DNA of 64,000 nucleotides, from assembly GCA_030549205.1 (NCBI GenBank), contig JAUKTV010000001.1, positions 1,736,001 through 1,800,000 on the forward strand. The letters are read 5' to 3'. The stretch comes from Apiosordaria backusii (lineage: Eukaryota > Ascomycota > Sordariomycetes > Sordariales > Lasiosphaeriaceae). The first letter of the stretch is position 1. Every line of letters starts with the position of its first letter. A program made the translations under genes and the position numbers. Positions 20,737 to 33,316 of the stretch are shown here, in pieces. The notes under the pieces were generated by a model. The model searched no databases, was not told the DNA's origin, and was given only the letters and a program-made list of their open reading frames with translations.

Positions 20737-23533
20737 ATGAATGCAAACACAGCTTCGTCGGTGTCATGCGTTGAGTGCCAAAGACGCAAGCAGAAGGTAA
20801 AGTCTGGCTAAAGCATCCTCGCAATGGCCCTTGTTGCATTAGAGCCGGATCGTGAATCAGATGTTGACTGACGACTTGATCCAGTGCAACAAACAGTTTC
20901 CTTGTAATCATTGCTTGAAGCGAGGAGTCTCCCATCTGTGCCGTTTTGCGTCCAAGGGGGTTGCTTCCAAGGCGAGCAAAGAGGATACTTTGCTCAACGA
21001 CAGCCAGTCGAGGTCAGTTAGGTGACAAAACCCCGTTGAACTTTGTTGGCTGACCCCTATTTTCCCCGCGCCGTTAGATCTTCGAAGAAGCGGGGTCTAG
21101 ATGATGGCGGCTACGGCGATGCCTTTGACGGAGATGCGGACCATGACAATGCACACTCTGCGGCTGAGGTCAGCGATGCCCTGAATGCCCTCGGGTACAT
21201 GACCCACGACCATCATTTGGTGCTTGGCAATGGGAATGGCCCCAAAGTAAGCAACTGTTTGCCCTTGATCCGCGCTTGTTGAAACACTGCCAGTCTCACT
21301 AACAACCAAATAGCCAGGGAAGGATGTCGTCGGGGACGAAGCTGAGCCGTCCGAAGAACTCAAGGCCGCCCTCGAATCCATGCCTGCAAAACCATACACC
21401 GACTGCCTTGTCGACAACTGGCTCAACGGTGCCAATCACCACTACTAGTACGTCCATTCTCTGTTGATCGCTCCTCGGCGCCACTGGTTGACCAACTTCC
21501 AAAGTGCTCTCTACCCCCCTGAATTTCGAACCCAATACGATGGCTGGTGGGCCACTCCTCCGAACAAGGTGTCACCAGAGCTCACCAGCTTGATTCTGAG
21601 AGTGTGTGCATGCTCGCTGCACTTCATCATCGACAATAGTGTCAAAGAAAGGCTTGAGACCGAGCTGAAGGCCGATGCCGTGACCTTTGCCCAACGTATG
21701 CATAATGCAGCGGACAAGCTCAGCACCAGCATATCGCCAGGAAAGGGTGGTTTGATCCATGTTCAACAGCTGTTTCTGACGGCATTCTGGTACAAGTCTG
21801 CAGAGAAATGGACTGAAGCATGGCACGCCCTGAGCAGAGCCATCCGTGCCGCTAACGAGATTGGTAACTCCCATCTGTTGAGTGTCGTTCTTGTTGGCTA
21901 AACTAACTGTGACAAGGACTGCACCGGGATTCTCTGTCTGAAGGTATGTCGGAGTTTGACCGCGAAATGAGAAGGCGTCTTTGGGGAGTCCTCTATATGT
22001 GGGATTTGTGAGTATACACCTATCACCCAATTCGCATTGCATTTACTTACAGCTGGCAATAGTGCCCTTGGTTCTATGCTTTCCCGACCGCTCCTCGTCA
22101 ACCATGCCGATTGTACATTTGTAATGCCGACCTTGGCTCTCGAAATCGATCCTGAGCGTCCCAATCAGCCGTCGCCGTTTCGACACATGAACCTGCATTG
22201 CCAGCTGTGTCTTTCCATGGCAGCCGAATTCGCTCCTCGCGCAGACGGGAACGTTGATGCGGCCGATCAAGCCAGGAGGCTGCGCGATGTCGTGTATAAA
22301 TGGTTTGAGGACCTGCCTCAGGAATATTCCCGGGAGAATCCCGACACCCAGTGGGATAAGGAATTTGATTGGGTCGTATTTCAGCGCCGATACCTTCATC
22401 TGATAGGGTACATGTCCCTCTTCAGTCCGTTGAAGCCCTTCGTCACCCGTAACTCGGGGAAGCCTTTGACAGAGCTTGAGGTATCTCTGCGTGCATCGGG
22501 TGTCCAAGCTGGACTTGATCTGATGGATGTGTCGTGGAGCTTCTTCGAAAATATGGTATCAGCCGGTGCGAAGTTCCACTATGCCATTTTCTGTATCTTT
22601 GATGCAACGACGATCATGTGCTCTGCCTTTGTCCACGATGAAGCCCGGACTCTGCCACAGCGAGAGACCGTTCTCGAGGCCATCAATAAGGGCCTCCAAA
22701 TGCTCGAGGAGACATATACCGAATCCAAGACAACAGCAGCCCTATACCGCATCCTCAAGGGTCTCCTCATCAACCTGCCCCTCAGCGCTCAAGAAAAAGG
22801 GGTGATTGGTGCTTCGAAACGTGGCAGATCTTCGAAGCCCAAGCAGACAGCGAGCAGTCCTGCAGAAGAAGAGCCTTCCACCAATCCTTTGGCGAGAAGG
22901 ATTCTCTCCGATCGTATTTCTGAGGGCGTGGCTGTCGGCTCGGGAAGCGACGGGACTCTGGTTGAGTCTCGAATGGGATCAAATGGTTCTGTATCGGTGT
23001 CATCGCCCAACAACCTTCCTTCACCGGAGGCTCCCTTGCCCTCAAATGCCCCAATCATACCGGCAACCGGCCAGGTGTCCGATGGCTATCAGCCAATGGA
23101 GAACCAACCACCACCCAATGGCTACCATTACTCAAGCCAGATCCCCGCACCGGATGTGCAACCCTCGCCCTATTATAGTTCAGTTGACCACTATAACCCT
23201 TCAAGCGCAGGTTTGGTCCCGTCGAACGGATATCTGGTGTCGGATAGCTTCGTGCCTAGCAATGGGTTTGCGCCGTCCAATGACTTCCAGTTTCACAACA
23301 ATGACCATCATGCCTTCCACTCGGGACCGCCTGAGCCCCTTGGATACACTCAATCAGCATGGGAGGCATCCCCTGACCCCAACTCCAACTTCGGCCTGCT
23401 TCAAGGAGCGATATTGGACGTGTCTGAGGACGCGGTGCCTGCTGTGCCCAGTGTCCTCGAGTATTGGGACTGGCAGCAGCTCGATCTTGGAAATCCTGGG
23501 TACTGGGGAAATCAACAGCCTCCGCGAATGTAA
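20737..23533 (+). CDS. Zn2Cys6 fungal transcription factor
   Basis: Seven exons: 20737-20796, 20885-21012, 21078-21246, 21314-21447, 21505-21863, 21917-22007 and 22063-23533, 803 aa. The binuclear zinc cluster near the N-terminus has perfect spacing CX2CX6CX5CX2CX8C and is split by intron 1 just before the third Cys. A short acidic, Ser-rich linker follows. The middle region (roughly 135-470) matches the Fungal_trans homology domain, with the LWGVLYMWDF and LSRPLLVNHAD motifs. The C-terminal 300 residues are a Pro/Ser/Asn-rich tail (repeated SNGY/SNGF), a likely activation region. Targets are unknown. It sits 0.8 kb from a GH5 gene in the same direction, which hints at, but does not show, a link to polysaccharide use. 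All introns are GT-AG, 53-88 nt. Confidence 0.85.
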
Positions 23534-24965
23534 AGGGCCTTGGAAACTTGGAAGGGATGTTTTTTCCGGATGAGGCAGCGTTCAACTATGAGCTGGAGGG
23601 GCGGTTCGAAGTTATTGGGCCGAATGTTCTCTGGTGTGGTGTTTTTCAGCGATGGCGTAGGCGTCGGCGTGTCATGACTGTTCTTCTAGGAACCGGTCAA
23701 TAATCATTGAAAGAGAGGGCGCTTTCAATTTGGAACGTTAGATGCTTTGGTTAAATGAGTTCCGAGGGTATCGGATTCGCAAGTGGGAAAGTGATGGTTG
23801 TGATGTTGGCGCCCAACCTCGGGTTTCCAGACCTGGGGGAAGTGATGGTGCGCATGTTTGCTCTGAAGATAATTTTCTCAAGGGCGGCGTCGATAGTGTT
23901 TGTGTAATCTTGTTGTCTATCTGCAGAGTTTCCTTGAACTGGTAAGAGATTGGCAGTTTGTCTCTTTCGGGGGATCGTCGGTCAGGAACCAGGGGGAGAG
24001 AAGGAATACATCATAATTCGGGACCCGGGGGGTCGCATAGGTTCCTCGCATGAATAATAAGAGCCAGAGCTGAGAGACAAGTGTCCTAAGATTCTGTGAT
24101 ATGGACAGGGTCCGTCGTCCCATACTTAGTGTCAACACTCCGAAGACTTTCGGACCCAGTGGACCCTGGGATCGGAATTCGAATTGGATGGATTTCGGGT
24201 TTCACAAGCAATAACGAAGAGATGATGAACTGCCTGCTGGCCTAGTGTAAGTGTACTGCATTGAATCGAGATCGTGTATGCTGTATCTGTCGAACCCGTC
24301 AAAAAGATTCTAGATTCTCAGCCGATGGCCGCTTGTGCCATGTGGCTTGAAACCTCATACGACCGTTGTTCTAGCCACGTGTGAATGGAAGCGAATAGTG
24401 TCCCATTCACAGGTCGTGGGTATGGTTCAGATGGCGTGGTGTCTTGCCGCTTCGAGATGGGGCCTTGGTAATATTGGAAGCTGAGGGCTGACCATTTCTT
24501 GGAAATGATCTGACGGACGGTGCAAGTTCAAAGGTTCAGCACATCGCGAGCGCCCACCAGCAACTCAAACATGCAGGCAATTCAGTGGGTCCTTCCCGCT
24601 CGCTATGCACGTTATCACTGTCAGTTATCGGTGGGGGCCACTTGCTGGCATCACTGCTCTTTCAGCGCAAACCATCGTGACTTGGAGTGGAGTTGCCCTG
24701 AAACGGCAGGTGTGTCCCGGAAATGCACAAACCGTTGTGAGCCGCTGTGTTTGAGCGGCATACTTTTCATCCAAACAACTCAATGCACGGGAAAACAATG
24801 CGACTTTGGCCACCGGCCTTGAGGGGTGAGCTCCGGGTATGTCTCACGGGAGGGGTACAGAGAGCTTCTCCACTTCCAAAACGATCAACCTGTCGACCCC
24901 CAAGTCAGTCTCTGAGTCCATCAAGTCGTCGATATCTTACTTCAACACCATATTCGAGATTCAAG
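23534..24965. other. Intergenic, no supported gene
   Basis: 1.4 kb between the Zn2Cys6 regulator and threonine aldolase. Short open frames are present but have no protein-like sequence or paired splice sites. It should include the 3' UTR of the former and the promoter of the latter. A CCACGTG E-box-like string lies at about 24374. Confidence 0.55.
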
Positions 24966-26253
24966 ATGACACGGGCAAATGAAAATGTTCCACAACAGAA
25001 TGCCTGGGTTGGTAGTGCTGGGGCAGCAGGATATGATCTGAGAAGTGAGTTGCCCTGTCATCGTCTGGTTGAGATATTTGAAGCTCATTATCAGCACTCT
25101 TTTAGGTGATGTGATGACAACTCCTACCGCGTCCATGCTTGCTGCCATCCAGAACTGTACGCTGCTTGACGATGTGTTCCAAGAGGACCCAACTACTATG
25201 GATCTGGAAGCCCACTGTGCGGCTCTGACTGGAAAGGAGGCCGGTCTGTTTGTTCTGTCCGGAACCATGGGCAATCAGCTGGCGTTGAGATCCCTTTTGA
25301 CTCAACCGCCACATGGCCTTGTGTGTGACCATCGTTCTCATATCGTAAAATATGAGGCCGGAGGGTGAGCACTTCGCCCCTTTAACCCCTGATTCGGAGA
25401 TGCTGACTTCTATGACAGCGTCTCTGCCTTGACAGGTGCCACAGTCAAGACGATTGTGCCCAAGAATGGGGTCTACTTGACTTTGGAAGATATTAAAGCA
25501 AACGTCTATCTCGACGATGATGTCCACACCTGCCCAACTCGTGTCATTAGTCTGGAGAACACCCTCAACGGTATGATCATGCCTCTCCAAGAAGTTCAAC
25601 GAATCTCGGCCTTCGCCAGGGAAAATGGGCTGAAGATGCACTGTGATGGAGCACGTCTTTGGGAAGCGGCAGCTTCCGGTGCGGGAAGCTTGAAGGAGTT
25701 TGCTTCATGCTTCGACACTGTTACACTTTGCTTCTCCAAAGGCCTCGGGGCCCCCATCGGAAGCGTTTTGGTCGGCGACAAGAATGTAATCAAGCATTCA
25801 CGCTGGGTGCGGAAGTCAATTGGCGGTGGACTTCGACAGTCGGGAGTTGTGACGGCAGCAGCCCGAGTTGCCGTTGATGAGACCTTTGGCAAAGGACCAA
25901 ATGGTGAAGGAGGCCTATTACGAGATACCCATACATTGGCACAACAAATCGCCGAGATTTGGACACGTCTTGGCGGCAAATTTCTCCATCCAGTACAAAC
26001 CAACATGGTCTGGCTTGACCTCGAAGACGCAAAGTGTCCGGACGCCAGGGTTGACGAACTTGGGAAAGAGGTTGGGTTGAAACTTATGGGCGGCAGACTC
26101 GTGATACACTATCAGATCTACCAGAATCGTGACTTCGTCGTTCCAAGTCTGGAACACATCTTCAAGACAATTTTGGAAGAAAAGAATGGAAATAGCGAGG
26201 GCTTCAAGGGGGCAGATGGACAGAAGTCCATGTATCGATCAACATCACAGTAA
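24966..26253 (+). CDS. Low-specificity L-threonine aldolase (GLY1 type)
   Basis: Three exons: 24966-25044, 25106-25364 and 25419-26253, 390 aa. This PLP enzyme of the beta-eliminating lyase fold cleaves L-threonine or allo-threonine to glycine and acetaldehyde in the cytosol. Seen motifs are RSDVMTTPT at the N-terminus, GKEAGLFVLSGTMGNQ (the phosphate-contacting Gly-rich segment), the HCDGARLWEA segment with the cofactor-pairing Asp (about D189) and CFSKGLGAPIG with the Schiff-base lysine K220. The length is normal for fungal Gly1. Introns of 61 and 54 nt are GT-AG and restore SDVMTTP and EAGGVSAL across the junctions. The acidic tail after about residue 370 is poorly conserved in the family. 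Confidence 0.92.
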
Positions 26254-27765
26254 AGTGCCGTCGAATAAAATTTTGAACTGGAACGGTTGAATTCTTCACG
26301 ACGCTTACCCGATTGTCGATGCCGGTAACCGACGATCCTAAGCCAGGTCATCCTTTATGTGTGTAGAGTAGGGCCGAAAATGCGGGCCGAGAGTCTCGTC
26401 TTCCGTCCATCCAATCGCACTCGGTGACACCGGACTGATGGCTTTCGAGGATTTCGAGGATGGAGGACAAGGACCGCGGCTCAAAGATGACTAATGTCAC
26501 CGACGGGAATAATGCAGACCTCAGCCAAGAAACCGGAAACACCGCCGCTGACGATGATATGTGGCTTGCTCCATGCCGGCTTTGCTCTCCAGGTGAGGGT
26601 TTCCCTGCGCGCGCCGCTTGAGGGGAAATGATGGGTGGGCCGCAGAGCATTTTACTTCCTGACCGCCTCGTGCTCGGTGGGTGCGCCTCTGTTAAGGAGG
26701 ATGCTTCCGAGTCTCTGCCGGACTCTGCAAGCTCTCTACCCCGCCTTAGCCCCATGGTCAGGAACACGCTACTGGCTGACGTCACCGTGGATCCGCCGGT
26801 CCCAGCGAATGGAAACGCTAGAATAGCTGCGGAGCGGTCCTATGCCGGGCCATTGAAGCTGCAGAATGCGGGGAAAGCTCCAAAAAGCTCCCAAAAATCC
26901 AACGTCTTGCCATCTTTCTTGACCGACGGAATACAGCCTGGAGCGGTGGACGATCAAGAATTGCCCGGTTGTGGCAGGTGCTACATGCGAGGAAAGAGCC
27001 TCGTGTGAGAGGAATGCACGGCCGTTCTCGTCCGGGCGCACAAGCATCAAAAATGGCCGCAATTGAGGTTAATTGAACCTCGTGGCCAAAAATCGCGAAG
27101 AGGTACCTGATCCGGACGCATCAAATCAATGGATGATGGATCTCGAAGCGGCAGGAAAAAAGTTGGAGAAATAATGAGAGAGATGACGATCATGAGGAGG
27201 TGCCAAGAAATCCACCTTTGACAACAACCTGGAAGAGACATGCTCAAGACATGGAACCTGGAATCTGGGAACGAGATCAGCGTGACTGTCTTCCGGTATT
27301 TCGTCCCAATTCTTCGAGGCTTGCTGGGCGTTGCCTGCCATGATGAGGTGGAACGCAACGGCAAGCCTATTGCAACTTTAACTGCATGCAGAACTGGCAG
27401 CTGCCCTGCAGAATTAATAAAGTGCTGATTCTGGGCTTGACGGCGCCACCATTCCCAGACGCGCCTGCCTCTTATGAATGGAAACCTAAGACGGGTTGCC
27501 TTCCGTCCGATCTTGTCACTTGTGTCCTCGCGCCCCTGTCCTCCTTGCGCCTGCCAACTCTATATTATCTGCCCATCTGCCCTCCGTACCTTACCTATTG
27601 CTCCCAAGTCACTTCCGTCCCGTCTACTTATTCCTTCCCTCGTCTTTCTCACTTCGGCCGAGTCAGACTTTCTCTGACCGCACAACCACACCACCTCCGC
27701 TCCATCCCCATCTCCATCTCACATTTCTAACGCACGAGGACCCGACCGGGTGGGGACACTCAGCA
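26254..27765. other. Intergenic, trehalase promoter and leader
   Basis: 1.5 kb with no supported gene. Bases about 27490-27765 are strongly C/T-rich, a typical fungal leader. A TATA-like TCTATATTAT lies at 27558-27567. An AGGGG (STRE-type) pentamer occurs near 26622. Trehalase genes are commonly stress-regulated, but these single motifs are only suggestive. Confidence 0.5.
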
Positions 27766-30021
27766 ATGGTACCGCCGGTGCATCGCCGCCTCATGGCAGG
27801 CGCCGCACTTGCGCTGCTGACAGCGGGAGCCGCAGCCAGCCCTCAGCCTCTCTGGGTCAATGGCTCGGTGGTCGCGCCTTGCGACTCGCCCTTGTATTGC
27901 CAGGGCGATATTCTCAAGGCGATCCAGCTTGCCCATCCCTTCTCCGACTCCAAGACATTCGTCGACATGTAGGTTTCATTACCAACAATCTTCTTGTTCA
28001 TGCCTGTCTGAGACATGTTCTGACTGTGGCACGCTAGGCCCACGATCAAGCCTCTGGATGAAGTCTTGGAGGCCTTCAAGAAACTCTCTCTGCCCCTTGG
28101 CAACAACACTGAGCTGCAAACCTTCTTCAAGGAGAATTTTGCCCCGGCGGGTGGAGAGTTGGAAGAAGTGCCCAAAGAGGAACTCGAGACCAACCCCGTC
28201 TTCTTGGACAGAGTTTCGGACCCTGTCGTCAGAGAGTTCGTGAGCAAAGTTATTGACATTTGGCCCGATCTCACCAGACGATATGCGGGTGGCTCCGAAA
28301 ACTGCACCGAGTGTGCCAACTCTTTCATTCCCATCAACCGCACCTTTGTGGTAGCCGGTGGTAGGTTCCGGGAGCCATACTACTGGGACTCCTACTGGAT
28401 CATCGAGGGTCTCCTGCGCACTGGGGGTACCTTTGTGGAGATCTCAAAGAACATCATTGAGAATTTCCTCGACTTGGTTGACACTGTCGGCTTCGTGCCC
28501 AACGGTGCCAGAGCTTACTATCTGAACCGCAGCCAGCCGCCTCTGCTCTCATTGATGGTCAAGGTCTATGTAGAGCATACAAATGACACCAGCATTCTGG
28601 AGCGGGCGGTGCCGCTCTTGATCAAGGAGCATGAGTTTTGGGCCACCAACCGGACGGCCGAGGTTGAGAAGAATGACAAGAAGTACCATCTGAACAGGTA
28701 GGTCTCTGTCAACAACCCAAAATCAAGGGAGTGTACTTACATGAAAAACAGATACTTTGTCAATAACAACCAGCCTCGTCCCGAGTCGTACCGCGAGGAC
28801 TACATCACGGCTAATAACGAGACCTACCACGCCGAGACAGGTATAATATATCCTGTCAAAACGCCCCTCAACGAGACCGAGAAAGGAAAGGTCTACGCAA
28901 ATTTGGCCAGCGGTGCGGAATCAGGCTGGGATTACAGCTCTCGTTGGCTGCGCACGCCACTCGACGCAGCTGAGGACATTTACTTCCCTCTTCGCTCTCT
29001 CAATGTGCTCGAGACTATCCCCGTTGAGCTGAACTCGATTCTCTACCAGAACGAAGAGATTATTTCAAACTTCCTCAAGTTCCAGGGCAACGACACCGAA
29101 GCCGAGAAATGGGCTGCCAAGGCGAAGATGAGAAGCCAGGCCATGTACGACGTCATGTGGAACTCGACTCTGTGGTCGTACTTTGACTACAATATCACAT
29201 CTGGCTCGCAGAACACCTTCATTCCTGTCGACGAGGATGCCAGAGCTAGGGAAACTGATCCGGCACCTCCTGGACAACAGGTTTCGTTCCAGGTTGGACA
29301 GCTGTTCCCCTTCTGGACGGGCGCAGCACCCAACCATCTCAAAAACAACCCCCTGGCGGTCGAAAGAGCTTATGAGAGAGTTGCAGCTATGCTTGAGGAA
29401 AAGGCTGGCGGGATTCCTTCCACAAACTACTTTACTGGACAGCAGTGGGACGAACCTAATGTCTGGCCTCCCCTGATGCACGTCCTGATGGAGGGCCTGC
29501 GCAAGACGCCACCTACCTTCGGTGAGGACGATGCCTCATACCAAGCGATTCAAGATTTGAGCCTGAAGCTCGCACAACGCTACATCGATTCTACCTTCTG
29601 CACCTGGTATGCCACTGGTGGCTCGACTTCACAGACTCCCAAGCTTACCGGTTTGGCCCCGGAGGCGAAGGGGACCATGTTTGAGAAGTACAGCGACAGC
29701 GCCACGAATGTTGCCGGTGGAGGTGGCGAGTATGAGGTTGTCCAAGGGTTCGGCTGGTCCAACGGTGTGGCGATCTGGGCGGCGGATGTTTTCGCGGACA
29801 AGCTTGAGCAGCCGGATTGCGGTAACATTGAGGCCGCGAATGTGCACTCTAGAAGCGATACATTCCTTCACTTGCCTCCACAATTCCAGAAGCCTGGTAA
29901 GAGGGAAGCCAAGAGTGGTCACCAGCTCGAGAAGAGAGGAAGGTTCGCAGTAGAACTGGATTCTTGGGATGCCCAGTGGGTGAAGAAGTTTGGAAGCCAC
30001 AGCAAGGGTCAGAAGAAGTAA
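27766..30021 (+). CDS. GH37 trehalase with signal peptide
   Basis: Three exons: 27766-27968, 28038-28697 and 28752-30021, 710 aa. It hydrolyses alpha,alpha-trehalose to two glucose units. Residues 1-25 form a signal sequence ending AAA-S, so it is secreted, wall-bound or vacuolar, unlike the cytosolic neutral trehalase. It lacks the neutral enzyme's calcium-binding N-terminal domain. GH37 markers are FRE-YYWDSY (signature 1, about 178-187), the catalytic-acid motif ESGWDYSSRW (D348) and QWDEPNVWPP (519-528). Signature 1 is preceded by AGG instead of the usual PGG. Many NxT/NxS sites suggest heavy N-glycosylation. The C-terminal 60 residues are basic and charged. Introns (69 and 54 nt) keep frame. 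Confidence 0.93.
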
Positions 30022-31041
30022 GGGGCCGGAAGTTTGTTTATGAAGTAATAGTCTTTCGGTGTATTTTTTTTCTTCAGTTGCTTTCTGCGGATACCTCTTT
30101 GCTTTAGTTGTATATGCAGAGATACCTTTAGTTTATGGCGTCGATGACGTACCTAATGATGAAGATGAAAGGATTTCTTATCTTGAAGATGATTTTTCCA
30201 CGCCTCATAGCTACAGCTAACAAAGCTTGTGCGGCAACCACAAAATCCATGCTGTGCATTTGCGGGGAAGATCGCAATTTTGTTTTTTGCAGAGTGTCAA
30301 CTTTACGCTTTCCCTCATAGAGGGACGAGTTTGGCGCTATTCCTGCGTGGCGTTGCGATAACGTCCCCAACGGTCTCTTCTCAGAAAGATTACCCACCGA
30401 AACCAAAGCGTGACACAGAAAGACTGCGGATCATCATGCTCATCATCGCCCGTTCCCGTGTCTTGTGGTGTCTCGGATCTGGAACAACTCACCAAGGATA
30501 AGCAGAGCTGGAACAGGGTCTAGAACCAGGTCTGGGTTCAGAGGCATTGCTGGAAGGTCAGTAGTCTAAGCCAAGCTTTCCACGCCCCCATACCCAAAAT
30601 GATCACCGCTAGGAGGGGAGAGGAGAAGAATGCTACTTTAGCGACGACCAGGGATGAGGAGAGAGTGACAAGGATGATGGATTGGACTGGGGGATCTGCC
30701 TTTCGTCTCTCTGGCCTGGCGCGGGAGAGCAGCGGCGGGATATCACGGTCGCAGTTAGGGACGGGGGGGCAAGTGTGGGAGTGTAGCATGATTGGGGGAG
30801 GATGCCGAGGTTTCTTGGTTTTTTCTCTCCATCTTTCTTCATCGATATTGTTGTAATTGTCGCTGGATTTATTAAAAATTGGTTGAACTTTGTGAGATGG
30901 TTGTTGGTGATTGAATTGAACGGACCATCACCACCAACCATCACGCGACAACGTCATTCCCCCAGATTTCAACCCCCCCCCCCCACGCCTCCCGGGCGCG
31001 TTGACGATATTTCAAGTAAGCAACCCACCATCGTCATCCTC
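30022..31041. other. Intergenic between trehalase and DUF7820 gene
   Basis: 1.0 kb. The only open frame with any structure is on the minus strand (30789-30538, about 83 codons), with one hydrophobic stretch. It has no homologue I recognise and I do not call it. The right end is C-rich (runs of C at about 30972-30982) and is the presumed leader of the next gene. Confidence 0.5.
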
Positions 31042-32410
31042 ATGGCGCCCGGGAGTCGGTCATCGTCAAGGCTGTCGCAGCCGCTGCCGATGATAATCGA
31101 GGATGTGGTTCACTCTACTACTCCTCCGCCGGGGGTGCCGCCAAAGTCGCCGCGACGACCGCCGGTTTCGAGGTCGAATTCGCAGGGTAGCCTTCACAGC
31201 AGTCATCGATCCAGGACGCCCCCGCCTTTTGGGGTTGGGCCTGTTGTCCCTGGTGTTGGTGGTGGTGGTGGTGCGAGACCAGCATCGATATCTTCCACTA
31301 CGGCGGCGGGAACGACAAATAAAGCGGAGGTTACACAGCAAGGAACTACTGCTGGTGGGGAGAGGAGAGATCAGGGACCGGTGGCGAGGAAGGGGTGGTA
31401 CAGGACTATGCTTGGGAGTTTGTTGGTCGTGGGTGTGATAGTAGGCTTGTCGGTTGGCTTGACGATTGGGTTGCGGAAACGGTTCGGTTTTCCTCCTCCC
31501 CTTTTATTTTTTCCCCGTCCCACTGATATGTTTTGTGTCGTATAGAAACCAACAATCCCAATCCGAACCCGACACATCCAACCTCTTCCCAGCCGGCAGC
31601 TACACCTTCACCACCGCCCTCCTGTCCAATATTTCCACCTCCTGCCTTTCCATTCCCTCCTTCCAGACGGCATGGCAATGCTATACCTCCCCGCCACCAC
31701 CACAACCACCACCACCATCCGACCCACCACAACATCAAACACAAGCCACATTCCACTGGACAATCTCCCCCTCCCCCCGAAACACCTACACCATCTCCAC
31801 TTCCCCCCCAAGCAGCAGCAACAAATCCGAGCCCCAATTCCAAAACCTGACCCTCACCACCCTCGACATAAACCAGTACACCGAGCGCCTTTCCTTTTCG
31901 TTCATCTACCCAAAGCCAGTCTCGCTATCCATCCCCCTCAGCAACAACAGCACAGAGGAAGAGCAGCAAATAAAATGCTGGTTCAACACCACTGTTTTGA
32001 CTGCCACGATTTGGACGAGACGACCTACACAATGGCCGGAGGGGGTGGTAAAGGGGGTGAATATAACTGAGATTACGCAAATAGAGGGAAAAGAGGGGGA
32101 GGAGAGGGTGTGGCCTTTTTTGGTGGAGGTGGGTGAGAGGCAACTGGGGTTGGGAGAGGGGGAGGAGGAGGGGGGAATGATGCCGGATTGCTATGATGAG
32201 AGGGGAGTGGGTGTCGATTTGGGTGTCTTGATACGGGAGAGGAATAATGACACAGCGAGTGGGGATGCTAGCGGTGGGGATGGAGATGGGGAAGGGGAAG
32301 GGGAGTGTGGTTGTTGGTACCAGAATTTTGACTTGGATGGTACTGAAGCCGGGAGGCAGCAACAAATGTCAAATGGGACGGTGACAGAAAAGTTGAGAAG
32401 GGGGAGGTGA
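31042..32410 (+). CDS. DUF7820 single-pass membrane protein
   Basis: Two exons: 31042-31481 and 31546-32410, 434 aa. The N-terminal 120 residues are Ser/Pro/Arg-rich and probably cytosolic. One transmembrane helix lies at about 123-144. The outer part begins with SNLFPAGSYTFTTALLS and contains IDQYTERLxFxF-like and CWF segments plus two paired cysteines near the end (ECGCWYQNFDL). This pattern agrees with the fungal DUF7820 family, whose function is unknown. No signal peptide; topology would be type II (N-in). The intron (64 nt) has a weaker GTTCGG donor, but only this junction links the two parts in frame. Bases 31550-31960 are extremely C-rich and 32030-32330 extremely G-rich. Confidence 0.75.
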
Positions 32411-33316
32411 TATCTGCCGACATTTTGAAGCGGGAAGGTGACGAGGAAGAGGAGGAGATACCCCTTCGTTTTTTTGTGTCTTTAGCGTGTATTAATGGTC
32501 TGGTGTTTTGGATCTGGGTTTTATTTTTGGATGGAAGGGCTAGGAATAGTCATGGATTTATAAGACGGAACGGCTACTACTGGGTAAAAGGCTACAAGGC
32601 AAGGCAACAAGGACATGGGGCAAGCAAGCAAGGAGTTCAAACGGGAGTAGGTATATATTCGGGACACATGATACACAGTACATAAGGTGGTATACATACT
32701 GGTGTATAGGTATATAAAGTAAACGTATTTAAATACCAAGCATTATATATTTCTCTCAAAGGTTGAAGAAGTACTTTCTGTAGGCCATGTGTGAGTTTTG
32801 GGTGGGTTGCACCCATCGCAATTTATGAGCATCATTATTAGCATGAGCGGTTCCGAGCGGTAATCATACCATTGTAGTAGGAGTATTGTAGATGGGCTTT
32901 TCTCGTCCTTCTTCCCCTTTTTTGTGTTGCTTTCGCTTGCTTTGTCTGAACACTCCGGATGAATCTCATGTCAAGTTACATCAGACACAACACAACAGGC
33001 AGATAAGTTCACATTTCAGGTACTCCTCAAACACTTTTATGGTATTCGAATAAAAACAAAACAAACCGCCCGCCCCATATCCTATGCCCAAAATTCCGAG
33101 TGTACAAATTCCACATCATCCAAACCATGCCTCTGCAAACCGCGCCAGGCCATGCATACCCTCAACTTTTTGCTTGCGTGCTTGTATGCTACAACTAAGA
33201 TATCACAACAACCTCCCTTAATTTTCCACCTTGTTCCCCAACTCGACGCTATCCTCCCATAATTCACCCTTTACACACAAACCCAGTTTTTCCCTCCCTT
33301 CTTGACCCCAAAAAGA
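32411..33316. other. Convergent 3' region of DUF7820 and UBR1 genes
   Basis: 0.9 kb, AT-richer than its surroundings (for example TATATAAAGTAAACG at about 32710 and AATAAAAACAAAACAAA at about 33049). It lies between two genes that converge on it, so it holds both 3' UTRs and no supported gene. Confidence 0.65.
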
